Below are positions 1 to 9,694 of a DNA stretch of 42,686 nucleotides, in pieces. Source of the DNA: Microcoleus sp. GA_180221_E-2-1-MAG-45_12 (GTDB lineage: Bacteria; Cyanobacteriota; Cyanobacteriia; Cyanobacteriales; JAAUUE01). The position numbers and the translations under genes are program-made. The notes below the pieces were generated by a model that was given only the letters and a program-made list of their open reading frames with translations, ran no database searches and was not told where the DNA came from. Positions within the stretch are counted from its first letter, which is position 1. Each line of letters begins with the position of its first letter. The stretch lies in contig JAIMKT010000032.1 in the NCBI GenBank assembly GCA_020692245.1, positions 1 to 42,686 of the forward strand, written 5' to 3'.

Positions 1-28
1 CGTCCTTACTGGGGCGGCGCTTGCTATA
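1..28. repeat. Terminal repeat, left copy (inverted copy at right end)
   Basis: This 28-bp GC-rich sequence (core GGGGCGGCGCTTGC) is found again as its reverse complement at 42654-42681, with one mismatch at position 9. On this side it abuts a truncated gene fragment and on the right side it abuts a truncated transposase. That is what the end of a dispersed element would look like. The family is not recognised. Confidence 0.75.
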
Positions 29-136
29 GATCAAAATCTTCCCTTGCCATGATTTGATTTGCCAACAGTGCCTGTCGAGCTGCGGGTAAGAGAGCTTCCG
101 GGATCAAAATCGATGCCCCATCACCACCAAAGATAA
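27..136 (-). pseudogene. Duplicated fragment of the DUF3095 gene
   Basis: On the minus strand these 110 bases match 4894-5003, an internal part of the DUF3095 cyclase-like gene in this same window, with a single difference seen by eye (GGGGCATCG here, GGGGCTTCG there). The fragment carries the codons for the second metal-binding motif (GGDGAS). It has no start, and its downstream side stops exactly where the terminal repeat begins. It is a non-functional piece left by a recent duplication or a rearrangement at the repeat. Confidence 0.8.
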
Positions 137-159
137 CAAGTTTCTATTTAAATATTTTT

Positions 160-1320
160 TTAGGATTTCCTGATCTCCTGCCATAGAGCTAAATATTCGG
201 CGGCGGCCGTGGTGGTGAGAGGTTCGAGAAATTCCGATCGCCTTAGCAACTCTTCTGGTGGCAAAATTAGGGGGTTGGTAAGTAAATCTGGGAAAATTTC
301 ATTTCTATTCATCCCCATCAGCATCGGTGAAGTCCCATTGCTCAACAGGCTGAGGCGATTTGCTGTTGTTGCTTCCCAACAAAAATTAATCCAAGACTTG
401 GCTCCCGCAGATAAATCTCGTCCTTGGGGATGTACCCAGAGATCAGCCCAGAGAGAGGTTCCTGAGTTGGGAATGATGGCTGCAAGGCGGGGATTGCGTT
501 TCAGGAGAGGCAGTAAATCCGTTGACCAGCCCACAGCAGCCCAAGTGTCCCGGAGAATTAGGGGCTGGAGATAGCGATCGTTACTATAGAGTTTCGCCTG
601 TTGATGTAAGGCTTGGAGTTCTGGTTTTAGTTCAGGGATTTTGGTTAACTCTTGATTGTTATAGGAATACCCCAATTTTTTCAGGGTTAAACCAATGACT
701 TCCCGTGGTTGATCGAGCAGAGAAATTTTGCCCCGGAGTTCCGATCGCCACAGATCACTCCAATCTTGAGGAACCCAGCCCAACTCTGCAAATCGATCGA
801 CATCGTAGGCAATCATCGTCGTCCCCCAACGGTAGGGCGCACCCCATACCTGCCCATCTGTAACAGGTATACCTTGGGAATCACGCAGTACTAACTCTTT
901 CCAGCGTCGGGGTAGCTTTGACCAGAGGGGAATATCTGCAACGGGTAGAGGTGTAATCAATTTTTGAGCGATCACCTCTTGGAGCCAACTATCGCCAAGG
1001 GTCAATAAATCGGGCGACTTGGCTGAGGAATTTTGCCGAAAGGGTAGCCAATTCCAGTTAAGCCAATCCCAATTACCAGAAGCGGGAGGTTGTTGCAAGG
1101 CTTGGAGATTTTCTAATACTTCCTTGAGCTGTTCTACGACCTTCGGGTCAAAATTAATTGTCGTCCCTACCGTACGGGGAAATTCTTCAATTATTTGGTT
1201 AGGAAGCGAACCCTTCAAAAATTGAATTTGCAGACGATTTTCTCCCTGCATTCCACAGGCAGCAAGCTCCGGAGCCAGAGCCAACATTCCCCCACCAATC
1301 AAAAAAGAGCGACGTTTCAT
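160..1320 (-). CDS. Extracellular solute-binding lipoprotein (ABC transporter type)
   Basis: A 386-residue protein that resembles periplasmic solute-binding proteins of the polyamine/iron type. The N-terminus has a twin-arginine-like motif (KRRSFLIGGG, residues 2-11), a hydrophobic stretch and a lipobox LAAC ending at Cys22, so Tat or Sec export and lipid anchoring are likely. Later features typical of the fold include 'LLTLGDSWLQE' and 'WGAPYRWGTTMIAYD', the hinge-region pattern seen in spermidine/putrescine-binding proteins. No permease or ATPase gene lies beside it, so the ligand cannot be given. The ATG start directly precedes the signal peptide. It is transcribed away from groES, and the two share the region 1321-1529. 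Confidence 0.75.
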   Translation of the reverse strand: MKRRSFLIGGGMLALAPELAACGMQGENRLQIQFLKGSLPNQIIEEFPRTVGTTINFDPKVVEQLKEVLENLQALQQPPASGNWDWLNWNWLPFRQNSSAKSPDLLTLGDSWLQEVIAQKLITPLPVADIPLWSKLPRRWKELVLRDSQGIPVTDGQVWGAPYRWGTTMIAYDVDRFAELGWVPQDWSDLWRSELRGKISLLDQPREVIGLTLKKLGYSYNNQELTKIPELKPELQALHQQAKLYSNDRYLQPLILRDTWAAVGWSTDLLPLLKRNPRLAAIIPNSGTSLWADLWVHPQGRDLSAGAKSWINFCWEATTANRLSLLSNGTSPMLMGMNRNEIFPDLLTNPLILPPEELLRRSEFLEPLTTTAAAEYLALWQEIRKS

Positions 1321-1330
1321 GGATCAGTAA

Positions 1331-1350
1331 ATAGTGAACAGTGAACAATT
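1331..1350. repeat. Short AGTGAAC heptamer repeat
   Basis: Two copies of an ATAGTGAAC/CAGTGAAC unit sit just upstream of the solute-binding gene. The same heptamer forms a longer array at 1842-1880 between groES and groEL, so this is a dispersed short-tandem-repeat type. Confidence 0.5.
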
Positions 1351-1362
1351 ATTAGTATAGCT

Positions 1363-1378
1363 GTTCGGAAAACCGTAC
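1363..1378 (+). promoter_or_regulatory. K-box of the groESL promoter
   Basis: The sequence GTTCGG-AAAA-CCGTAC fits the cyanobacterial K-box consensus (GTTCGG-N2-A-N-CC-N2-AC), an element reported upstream of groE genes and tied to light and heat response independent of HrcA. It lies about 40 bp upstream of the CIRCE element. The consensus is recalled from the literature and the match is read directly. Confidence 0.7.
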
Positions 1379-1417
1379 CTTGATGGTTGTTGCAGTGGAG
1401 TGACCAATTCCGTTAAA

Positions 1418-1444
1418 TTAGCACTCAGGGGTCGAGAGTGCTAA
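1418..1444 (+). promoter_or_regulatory. CIRCE operator (HrcA binding site)
   Basis: A perfect inverted repeat TTAGCACTC, nine bases, GAGTGCTAA. This is the full consensus of the HrcA repressor operator and lies 85 bp before the groES start codon. It predicts HrcA repression of groES-groEL at normal temperature and release under heat stress. Confidence 0.97.
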
Positions 1445-1529
1445 CTTCCCCCCAGATTTGTAAGTCTCAAGTTTATAAGTCTGAGATTTAGTAAGTCTAA
1501 CAAGTTTTGTAAGTAAGGAGAAATAATCT

Positions 1530-1841
1530 ATGGCATCAGTAACTCTAAGTGTATCCACAGTCAAGCCCCTAGGCGATCGAGTATTTATCAAGATTAGCGC
1601 CGCAGAAGAAAAAACTGCTGGTGGGATTTTGTTACCCGACAATGCTAAGGAAAAACCCCAAATTGGTGAAATTGCCGCTGTGGGCCCTGGCAAACGCAAT
1701 GATGAAGGAACTGTCCAACCCTTAGAAGTCAAAGTTGGTGATAAGGTTCTCTACTCCAAGTATGCCGGAACTGAAATTAAATTAGGCTCCGAAGAATACG
1801 TACTTCTCTCTGAGAAAGATATTTTAGCGATCGTCTCCTAG
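1530..1841 (+). CDS. groES: Co-chaperonin GroES
   Basis: A 103-residue protein of full GroES length that caps the GroEL folding chamber as a heptameric lid in the cytoplasm. The N-terminal strand '[11 protein letters not shown]', the mobile loop '[19 protein letters not shown]' and the tail '[11 protein letters not shown]' are all present. The ATG has a good Shine-Dalgarno AAGGAG just upstream (1516-1521). It is the first gene of the groES-groEL operon under CIRCE and K-box control, and groEL follows after 139 bp of repeat-rich DNA. Confidence 0.98.
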   Translation: MASVTLSVSTVKPLGDRVFIKISAAEEKTAGGILLPDNAKEKPQIGEIAAVGPGKRNDEGTVQPLEVKVGDKVLYSKYAGTEIKLGSEEYVLLSEKDILAIVS

Positions 1842-1938
1842 ACAGTGAACAGTGAACAGTGAACAGTGAACAGTAAACAGGGAAGACTTTTAATTTAGTT
1901 TTTGATAACTGGTAACTGATAACTGATAACTGGTGACT
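1842..1938. repeat. Two heptanucleotide repeat arrays between groES and groEL
   Basis: The first array (1842-1880) repeats ACAGTGA about five times. The second (1904-1938) repeats GATAACT/GGTAACT five times, with small changes. Both units are seven bases long, as in the short tandemly repeated repetitive sequences known from cyanobacteria. They sit within the operon, so they would be transcribed. Confidence 0.85.
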
Positions 1939-1962
1939 GAAAATTAATAATTTATACATTGA

Positions 1963-3618
<1,656 letters not shown>

Positions 3619-3672
3619 GCTCTGCTGTGTAACAACCTAATTACTTAATACCTAAATTAAGTTAAAAACCTT

Positions 3673-3705
3673 TTAGGGTGGGCTAATGTCTACCCTAATT
3701 TTTTT
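3673..3705 (+). terminator. Rho-independent terminator after groEL
   Basis: The stem TTAGGGT (3673-3679) pairs with ACCCTAA (3692-3698), with a 12-base loop and a run of seven T. It lies 55 bp after the groEL stop and ends the groESL operon. Confidence 0.8.
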
Positions 3706-3817
3706 GTGCAGCTTTTAGGGCGATCGCCACTACTAATTACGATTAATTACAATCAAACTTGCAGGTTTCTCGTCTGGAACTTCTGAGGATAACAGTGTGG
3801 TAGAAACTATAACAAAT

Positions 3818-4465
3818 ATGAAAACTTTTATGAACACTTCAAAATCTTATTTCCCTATTTTAACTAGCACCCTTTTTGTTAGCTTAGTAGGATTGATTAC
3901 TTCAGCCAGTGCTATTGCTTCATCTAGCAATCTATCCCAAACTCAGACAAAAGATACAACAACAGAAACAGATTTGGGTCAACCCATTAGTTCTGTTAGT
4001 ACCGATTGGAATGGCGATGGTTTAGAAGATAGAGCCTTGCTAATTCCCTCTGCATCTAGAGAGCCTCAAGCTACCCTATTAATTTATCTTTCCGAAGCAC
4101 CCGATCGCCTCAGATTAGCCATAAGAAAAGAAGATATTGTCTGGCACGGTAGTATGTATGGGAACGAAGCCCAACTTTCTCTCAATGATCAAGGTTCCCT
4201 AGTAATCTCATCTCAGAATGAAGCGATCGGTCGGGGACGTTGGAATCAAAAAATCACAGCCATGTATCAAGAGGGAGTATTCATTGTTGCTGGCTATACC
4301 TACAATTATCGAGATACCCTCGACCTTGCTGCTGGTGGCACCTGTGATGTTAATTTTTTAACCAGAAGAGGTGTCAGAAATGATAATCCCTTCAGAATAA
4401 ATAGAGAACTGATAAATTTAACAGATTGGACAGAAAGTTCTATCCCGACAGAGTGTAAACATTAG
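3818..4465 (+). CDS. Secreted hypothetical protein
   Basis: The family is not recognised. A start at ATG 3818 (or 3830) gives about 215 residues with a clear signal sequence: Lys/Asn-rich start, hydrophobic core 'ILTSTLFVSLVGLITSASAIA', likely cleaved after ASA or AIA. A GTG start at 3797 would add seven residues. The mature part includes 'STDWNGDGLEDRALLI', which looks like an FG-GAP/VCBS-like calcium loop (DWNGDGLED), and two Cys (in GTCDV and PTECK) that could pair outside the cytoplasm. It stands alone between groEL and the DUF3095 gene. Confidence 0.7.
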   Translation: MKTFMNTSKSYFPILTSTLFVSLVGLITSASAIASSSNLSQTQTKDTTTETDLGQPISSVSTDWNGDGLEDRALLIPSASREPQATLLIYLSEAPDRLRLAIRKEDIVWHGSMYGNEAQLSLNDQGSLVISSQNEAIGRGRWNQKITAMYQEGVFIVAGYTYNYRDTLDLAAGGTCDVNFLTRRGVRNDNPFRINRELINLTDWTESSIPTECKH

Positions 4466-4498
4466 GAACTACAAGATAAGTTTATGTTCTAACCTTTT

Positions 4499-4535
4499 CT
4501 AGATCAAGGCTCAACCGAAAACTACTGGCAACTAA
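4499..4535. repeat. 37-bp dispersed repeat, copy 1
   Basis: This sequence recurs in the same orientation at 11343-11379 with two mismatches. It begins CTAGATCAAGGCTCAAC and lies 34 bp after the stop of the secreted hypothetical. Its origin is unknown. Confidence 0.7.
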
Positions 4536-4667
4536 TGTCTCTCCTACGCCCCTCAAAATTTAAGAACGCTGATCTCTACGGAGGTTGGCATTTTTTAGTT
4601 GATAATGCTGATACAGCACTTTTCAAGATTATCAAAACTTTGGCTGCTTAACCCTTGTGAATTAATC

Positions 4668-5837
4668 ATGGCAAATGACGTATTTTATGCAGAATTACCA
4701 GCTCTAGAGCAATTCATGGATGTCACTATCTCTGAGAACTTTGTGCCAGTTCCCGACGATTGGTACATTATTATCACAGACATTGTGGGTTCAACTCAAG
4801 CCATCAAACAAGGGCGCTACAAGGAAGTTAACTTTTTGGGAGCCTGTGCAATTATTGCCCTGCTGAATGTTGCCAAGCGCTTGGATATTCCTTTTATCTT
4901 TGGTGGTGATGGGGCTTCGATTTTGATCCCGGAAGCTCTCTTACCCGCAGCTCGACAGGCACTGTTGGCAAATCAAATCATGGCAAGGGAAGATTTTGAT
5001 CTAGAGTTAAGAGCCGGAATCGTCCCAGTGGCGATCGTCAAAGTTGATTATCGATTGCAAATTGCCAAGCTGAAAATCTCTGAGAACTATAGCCAAGCTG
5101 TATTTCGGGGCGGCGGCTTAACCTATGCAACCCGCTTAGTTAAGGAAGCTGCCACAGCCAAGATGTATCAGCTAGAGGTGGAAAATCTTCCGGCTCAGGC
5201 AGATTTGTCGGGTTTGGAATGTCGGTGGCAAGATATCCCTAGTCCCCAAGGAGAAATTTTGAGTTTGTTAGTTTTAGCCACTGCCCCCAGTGAGTCGCAG
5301 ATCGATCGCATCTATCGGGAAGTTATTGAGCAGATTAATAGTATTTACGGGAATAGCGATCGACAAAATCCTATCAGCAAAAAAAATCTCCGCCTATCTT
5401 TTAGCAAGAAAAATCTGCTGCTAGAAACCAAAGCTAGATCTGAGTCGAGGAGTGGGTGGAGTCGGTTGCTTTATCTATGGAAAATTAGAGTAGAAAATCT
5501 TTTAGGTTCAGTTTTGATGGATTTTGGGATCAATCTTGGGGGTGTGGACTGGAGTGAATATAAAACTGGAGTGACTGAAACCACCGACTACCGAAAGTTT
5601 GACGATATTCTCCGGATGGTTATCGCTGGCACCCCCCAACAAAGCAAGAGGCTAGAAAAATTCCTAGAGAAAAAGTATCAAGATGGGCGCTTGGTCTATG
5701 GATTGCATCGTACCGATCGAGCTTTGATGACCTGTTTAGTTTTTGAGCGGGCGGGGAGGCAAGTGCATTTTATTGATGGAGCCGATGGGGGCTACTCGAT
5801 CGCCGCCGAAGCCATGAAAAATCGCATGAGAGCCTAA
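4668..5837 (+). CDS. DUF3095 protein, class III cyclase-like
   Basis: About 389 residues starting at ATG 4668 (MANDVFYAEL). An upstream ATG at 4599 would add 23 residues that do not look conserved. The protein matches DUF3095-type proteins, which carry an adenylate/guanylate-cyclase-like fold. The two metal-binding Asp motifs are 'IIITDIVGSTQAI' near residue 36 and 'FGGDGASILIP' near residue 79. The second half has no recognised domain; its end contains 'GRQVHFIDGADGGY', which is also typical of the family. Cyclase activity is not proven for the family. Part of this gene (4894-5003) is duplicated at the left edge of the window. Confidence 0.8.
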   Translation: MANDVFYAELPALEQFMDVTISENFVPVPDDWYIIITDIVGSTQAIKQGRYKEVNFLGACAIIALLNVAKRLDIPFIFGGDGASILIPEALLPAARQALLANQIMAREDFDLELRAGIVPVAIVKVDYRLQIAKLKISENYSQAVFRGGGLTYATRLVKEAATAKMYQLEVENLPAQADLSGLECRWQDIPSPQGEILSLLVLATAPSESQIDRIYREVIEQINSIYGNSDRQNPISKKNLRLSFSKKNLLLETKARSESRSGWSRLLYLWKIRVENLLGSVLMDFGINLGGVDWSEYKTGVTETTDYRKFDDILRMVIAGTPQQSKRLEKFLEKKYQDGRLVYGLHRTDRALMTCLVFERAGRQVHFIDGADGGYSIAAEAMKNRMRA

Positions 5838-6451
5838 TCTTTTAGCAATCTTTAAGCTAATTTCGGGCTAATTTCAGAGCCTTTACCCAAAAGTTGCTGC
5901 CCTGAACGCTACAATCTAGAAGAACCTTGACACTCTCAAGTCTAAAGACACTGAGATTCTTGGTTCAACGAAACCACTTAATTTAGATGCCTTGCGTTCT
6001 CTAAACCAGAGGTGGGATTCTCCCCAAGCGACTTCGGGTATGCCCTACCCTAGTTGCATTGCTGCAAGTTCTTTTTGTTCTGAAGCAACAACGCCTCAAA
6101 ATACTGAGTGTCTAGTCTCTGTAAATCTTTTACCTATTACCAGAAGGAAACTAGAACAATGTAATAGAACCCGATAGATTCAATTGTCAAGGTACAGAGT
6201 CTGCGGATTAGGCAGCAATGGGGTTTTTAGACAGGTTGATTACCCTTCCTGTATAAGCAATATCATACATAAAATGCTAGATTAGGGCAAAGAGAAAGAA
6301 AAAAACAATTTTAGAAAAAACCACGGGGAATAAATTCCTACGAATGGTCACTGAGCTTGTGGAAGTGTCGCTTTTCATCTCAGGTCTAAAGATTTTGAAT
6401 TTTCAATCTCCCACTTTTTTGCTATAAAATTAACTAGCTTATCAGCACCTT
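5838..6451. other. 614-bp intergenic region before clpP
   Basis: No convincing gene is present; the 61-codon frame at 5992-6177 has no family features. Several short hairpins are visible: CTTGA...TCAAG near 5930, GGGTA-TGCCC-TACCC near 6038, and TTGCA-TTGC-TGCAA near 6055. The middle part might be a structured RNA or the remnant of a mobile element. The right end should hold the clpP promoter, but no box could be assigned with confidence. Confidence 0.4.
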
Positions 6452-7054
6452 ATGATCCCTACAGTTATTGAACAATCCGGTCGTGGAGAACGCGCCTTTG
6501 ATATCTACTCTCGCTTATTGCGGGAACGCATCGTCTTTCTGGGGCAACAGGTGGACTCTGATCTGGCGAACCTGATTGTGGCGCAGCTTCTCTTCTTGGA
6601 ATCCGAAGATGCCGAAAAAGACATTTATCTTTATATCAACTCCCCCGGTGGTTCCGTCACCGCAGGCATGGGTATTTTTGACACCATGAACCAAATTCGC
6701 CCCGATGTTTCGACCATTTGTGTTGGACTTGCCGCCAGTATGGGAGCCTTTCTCTTAAGCGCCGGAGCCGAAGGTAAACGCATGAGCTTACCCCACTCCC
6801 GGATTATGATCCACCAACCCCTAGGCGGAGCGCAGGGACAAGCCACGGATATTGAGATTCAAGCCAAGGAAATTCTCTACCATAAGCAACGCCTGAACGA
6901 ACTCTTGGCAAAACATACCAAAAAATCCTACGAAACCATCGAAGCCGATACCGAACGGGATTTCTTTATGTCCGCCGCCGAAGCTAGGGATTATGGATTG
7001 ATTGATCAGGTGATCGATCGCAGTCCCTCGGCATTGCAGCCTGTAGCTATTTAG
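6452..7054 (+). CDS. clpP: ATP-dependent Clp protease proteolytic subunit
   Basis: A 200-residue serine protease subunit that forms the double-heptamer barrel of the Clp protease and works with ClpC/ClpX ATPases in the cytoplasm. The catalytic triad is intact: Ser96 in 'GLAASMGAF', His121 in 'MIHQPLGG' and Asp170 in 'TERDFFMS', with the same spacing as E. coli ClpP. The oxyanion motif '[11 protein letters not shown]' is at 62-72. Cyanobacteria carry several ClpP paralogues, and this is an active-type one rather than ClpR. lpxB follows after 7 bp, so the two are probably co-transcribed. Confidence 0.97.
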   Translation: MIPTVIEQSGRGERAFDIYSRLLRERIVFLGQQVDSDLANLIVAQLLFLESEDAEKDIYLYINSPGGSVTAGMGIFDTMNQIRPDVSTICVGLAASMGAFLLSAGAEGKRMSLPHSRIMIHQPLGGAQGQATDIEIQAKEILYHKQRLNELLAKHTKKSYETIEADTERDFFMSAAEARDYGLIDQVIDRSPSALQPVAI

Positions 7055-7061
7055 GTTCGAG

Positions 7062-8228
7062 ATGCAAATTTTTATTAGCACTGGGGAAGTCTCTGGAGAC
7101 CTGCAAGGGGGGATGCTCGTGGAAGCTCTCTACCGTCAAGCGCAGGCTCTGGGGATTGACCTAGATATTACCGCCCTTGGGGGGGCAAGGATGCAAGCGG
7201 CGGGAGCAAAACTCCTTGGGGATACGACGGCGATCGGCTCCATGGGGATTATTGAAGCTCTCCGGTTTGTGCTGCCCACCCTCAAAGTCCAGAGTCAGGC
7301 AAAAGCATACCTAAAACAGCATCGCCCCGATCTGATCGTGTTAATTGACTACTGGGGCCCCAACTCGGTCATTGGCAACTATATCCATAAACACCTGCCC
7401 GATGTCCCGGTAGTGTATTACATTGCGCCCCAGCTTTGGGTATGGTGTCCTTTCCCTGAAGATTTGAAACGAGCCATTCGGATTAGCGATCGCATCCTCG
7501 CCATTTTTCCCGAAGAAGCCAAATATTTTCAATCCCACGGTGCAGATGTCACTTGGGTGGGGCATCCCTTGGTCGATCGAGTTTCCCAGTTTCCCAGTCG
7601 CACAACAGCTAGAGCAGAATTGGGGATTAGTCCCGAAGAAACGGCGATCGCTCTCTTCCCTGCTTCCCGCCATCAGGAACTCAAATATCTCATGCCCCTG
7701 ATGTTCCAAGCTGCCAAAGTCCTCCAAGACCGCCATCCCCATGTTAGTTTCTGGATTCCCCTCGCCCTGCCTGCCTACGCTGACCGCATTGAACAGGCGA
7801 TCGTAGATTATGGGATCAAGGCAACCTTAGTTAGGGATAACCCCAAGGCAGTAATCGCCGCCGCAGATTTGGCTATTACTAAGTCCGGGACAGTAAACCT
7901 AGAATTAGCTCTGTTAAATATTCCCCAAGTCGTGATTTATCGGGTGAATAAATTTACCTACTGGATTGCCAAAGATGTCCTCCGGTTTCCCCGCCCTTTA
8001 ATTTCCCCTGTTAATCTGGTAGTGATGCGGGAGATTGTCCCAGAGTTGTTGCAAGCCAAGGTGACGGTGGAAAATATGGTACAAGCTGCCGAAGAATTTT
8101 TGGTAAACCCCCAACGGTTGGTACAAATGCAGCAAGATTATCAAGAGGTGCGGGAAAAGTTAGGGAGTCCGGGGGTGGGCGATCGAGCAGCGCAGGAAAT
8201 TCTGCAATTACTTAAGACAAGCAAATAA
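7062..8228 (+). CDS. lpxB: Lipid-A-disaccharide synthase
   Basis: A 388-residue GT19 glycosyltransferase that joins UDP-2,3-diacylglucosamine to lipid X, making the disaccharide core of lipid A at the inner membrane. The family start 'STGEVSGDLQGG' (residues 6-17), 'YYIAPQLWVWCP', 'ILAIFPEEAKYF', 'WVGHPLVD' and the sugar-nucleotide region 'TKSGTVNLELALLNIPQVVIYR' are all present. The start is 7 bp after clpP. Other lipid A genes are not in the window. Confidence 0.96.
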   Translation: MQIFISTGEVSGDLQGGMLVEALYRQAQALGIDLDITALGGARMQAAGAKLLGDTTAIGSMGIIEALRFVLPTLKVQSQAKAYLKQHRPDLIVLIDYWGPNSVIGNYIHKHLPDVPVVYYIAPQLWVWCPFPEDLKRAIRISDRILAIFPEEAKYFQSHGADVTWVGHPLVDRVSQFPSRTTARAELGISPEETAIALFPASRHQELKYLMPLMFQAAKVLQDRHPHVSFWIPLALPAYADRIEQAIVDYGIKATLVRDNPKAVIAAADLAITKSGTVNLELALLNIPQVVIYRVNKFTYWIAKDVLRFPRPLISPVNLVVMREIVPELLQAKVTVENMVQAAEEFLVNPQRLVQMQQDYQEVREKLGSPGVGDRAAQEILQLLKTSK

Positions 8229-8229
8229 A

Positions 8230-8252
8230 CCCCTTAAATTTTCGTCAAGGGG
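8230..8252. terminator. Possible bidirectional terminator between lpxB and argG
   Basis: CCCCTT (8230-8235) pairs with AAGGGG (8247-8252), flanked by A- and T-rich bases on the two sides. It lies between two convergent genes. The stem is short and the T-run is weak, so this is tentative. Confidence 0.4.
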
Positions 8253-8281
8253 ATTTCGTTACGCAATCAAAGAAAAAAGGG

Positions 8282-9484
8282 TTAGCCTCGATTCTTTTCT
8301 GACCAGACACGGGTTGGTAAGCCCCAAATGTAGATAAAACCTTCGGCGGCTTTGTGATCAAAGAGATCCTCTGCACCGTAGGTTGCCAAATCTGGAGTAT
8401 AGAGGGAGTAGTCAGAACTCCGCCCCACGATCGTGGAATTGCCCTTAAAGAACTTAATGCGGACTGTGCCGCTAACTTTCTCTTGGGTTTGTTGGATGAA
8501 CGCATCTACGGCAGCCTTGAGAGGACTATACCAGAGACCGTTGTAGACTAGTTGGCTGTAGGTTTCTTCGATTCCCCGCTTGTAGTGGCTGACATCGGCG
8601 GTGAGGACGAGGCTTTCTAGTTCTCGGTGCGCCTGAATCAGGACTAGGAGGGCGGGAGCTTCGTAGATTTCTCTAGATTTAATCCCCACCAGGCGATTTT
8701 CTACCATGTCAATTCTGCCGATCCCGTGCTTGCCAGCTAGCTCATTGAGTTGAGTTATCAGGGCAACAGGACTGAGGGCGATCCCATTCAAGCTGGTGGG
8801 TAGTCCTTGGGTAAAACCAATTTCTACATACTCTGGGCTGTCGGGGGCAGTGGCAATTGCTTGAGTCATCAGGTAGATATCTTCTGGTGGCTCATGGTTG
8901 GGGTCTTCCAAAACTCCAGCTTCAATACTCCTGCCGAGGAGGTTGCGATCGATACTGTAGGGAGAAGATTTTTTCACCGGAGCCGGAATCCCAAAATTTT
9001 CTCCGTAGGCAATACTCTGTTCCCGACTCATGCCCCATTCCCGTGCTGGAGCCAAAACTTTGAGCTTGGGGTTGAGAGCGGCGATCGACACATCAAACCG
9101 CACCTGATCATTTCCCTTCCCTGTACACCCGTGAGCCACAGCATCAGCTCCATACTCTGCGGCTGCTTCTACTAATAATTTGGCAATTAAAGGTCGAGCT
9201 AGGGCAGTGGAGAGGGGATAACGATTTTCGTAGAGAGCATTGGCTTGAATAGAAGGAAACGCATATTCCTTCACAAAACGTTCCGTAGCATCAGCAACTA
9301 GGGAAATACTAGCTCCAGATTTGAGAGCTTTCTCCCGAATTGGTTCTAGTTCATCGCCTTGTCCCAGATCTGCGGCAAGGGTAATAACTTCTTGAACACC
9401 CCATTCTTCTTTGAGGTAGGGAATACAAGTCGAGGTATCAACACCGCCAGAATAGGCTAAAACAACTTTTGTAGCACGACCCAT
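8282..9484 (-). CDS. argG: Argininosuccinate synthase
   Basis: A protein of 400 residues from ATG 9484 ([14 protein letters not shown]); a longer frame to 9508 adds eight residues. It joins citrulline and aspartate with ATP in arginine synthesis. The N-type PP-loop 'SGGVDTS' is at residues 12-18 and the citrulline/aspartate-binding region '[14 protein letters not shown]' at 118-131. '[12 protein letters not shown]' and the C-terminal tetramerisation region are present, so the gene is full length. It stands alone and convergent to lpxB. Confidence 0.97.
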   Translation of the reverse strand: MGRATKVVLAYSGGVDTSTCIPYLKEEWGVQEVITLAADLGQGDELEPIREKALKSGASISLVADATERFVKEYAFPSIQANALYENRYPLSTALARPLIAKLLVEAAAEYGADAVAHGCTGKGNDQVRFDVSIAALNPKLKVLAPAREWGMSREQSIAYGENFGIPAPVKKSSPYSIDRNLLGRSIEAGVLEDPNHEPPEDIYLMTQAIATAPDSPEYVEIGFTQGLPTSLNGIALSPVALITQLNELAGKHGIGRIDMVENRLVGIKSREIYEAPALLVLIQAHRELESLVLTADVSHYKRGIEETYSQLVYNGLWYSPLKAAVDAFIQQTQEKVSGTVRIKFFKGNSTIVGRSSDYSLYTPDLATYGAEDLFDHKAAEGFIYIWGLPTRVWSEKNRG

Positions 9485-9564
9485 TTTTTTTCTCTGTAAA
9501 AACAACAATCATCTATTATGCAACTATTCTTGCTTTTTTCCTGTGAGCGATCGTACAGATTTTT

Positions 9565-9667
9565 CCTTTGTAGTTAGGTCTTTAGTTACGTCTTTAGTCA
9601 CCCAGCCATCCAAAAATTAGATATTGCCTTTGTAGTAACGACTTTAGTCGCTTTACCTATCCAGCCA
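9565..9667. repeat. Imperfect direct repeat around an ACTTTAGT core
   Basis: Two related segments (from 9565 and from 9627) both begin CCTTTGTAGT, contain one or more CTTTAGT motifs and end in CCAGCCA. The second segment contains the palindrome CGACTTTAGTCG. This fits a dispersed palindromic element of the type common in cyanobacterial intergenic DNA, and nothing else is seen between argG and rarD. Confidence 0.5.
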
Positions 9668-9694
9668 GATGTTGATATTTACTTAATCCAGAAT

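Noticed and set aside
5992-6177. 61-codon open frame before clpP
   Set aside because: No recognised motif, no ribosome binding site and a composition like non-coding DNA with hairpins.
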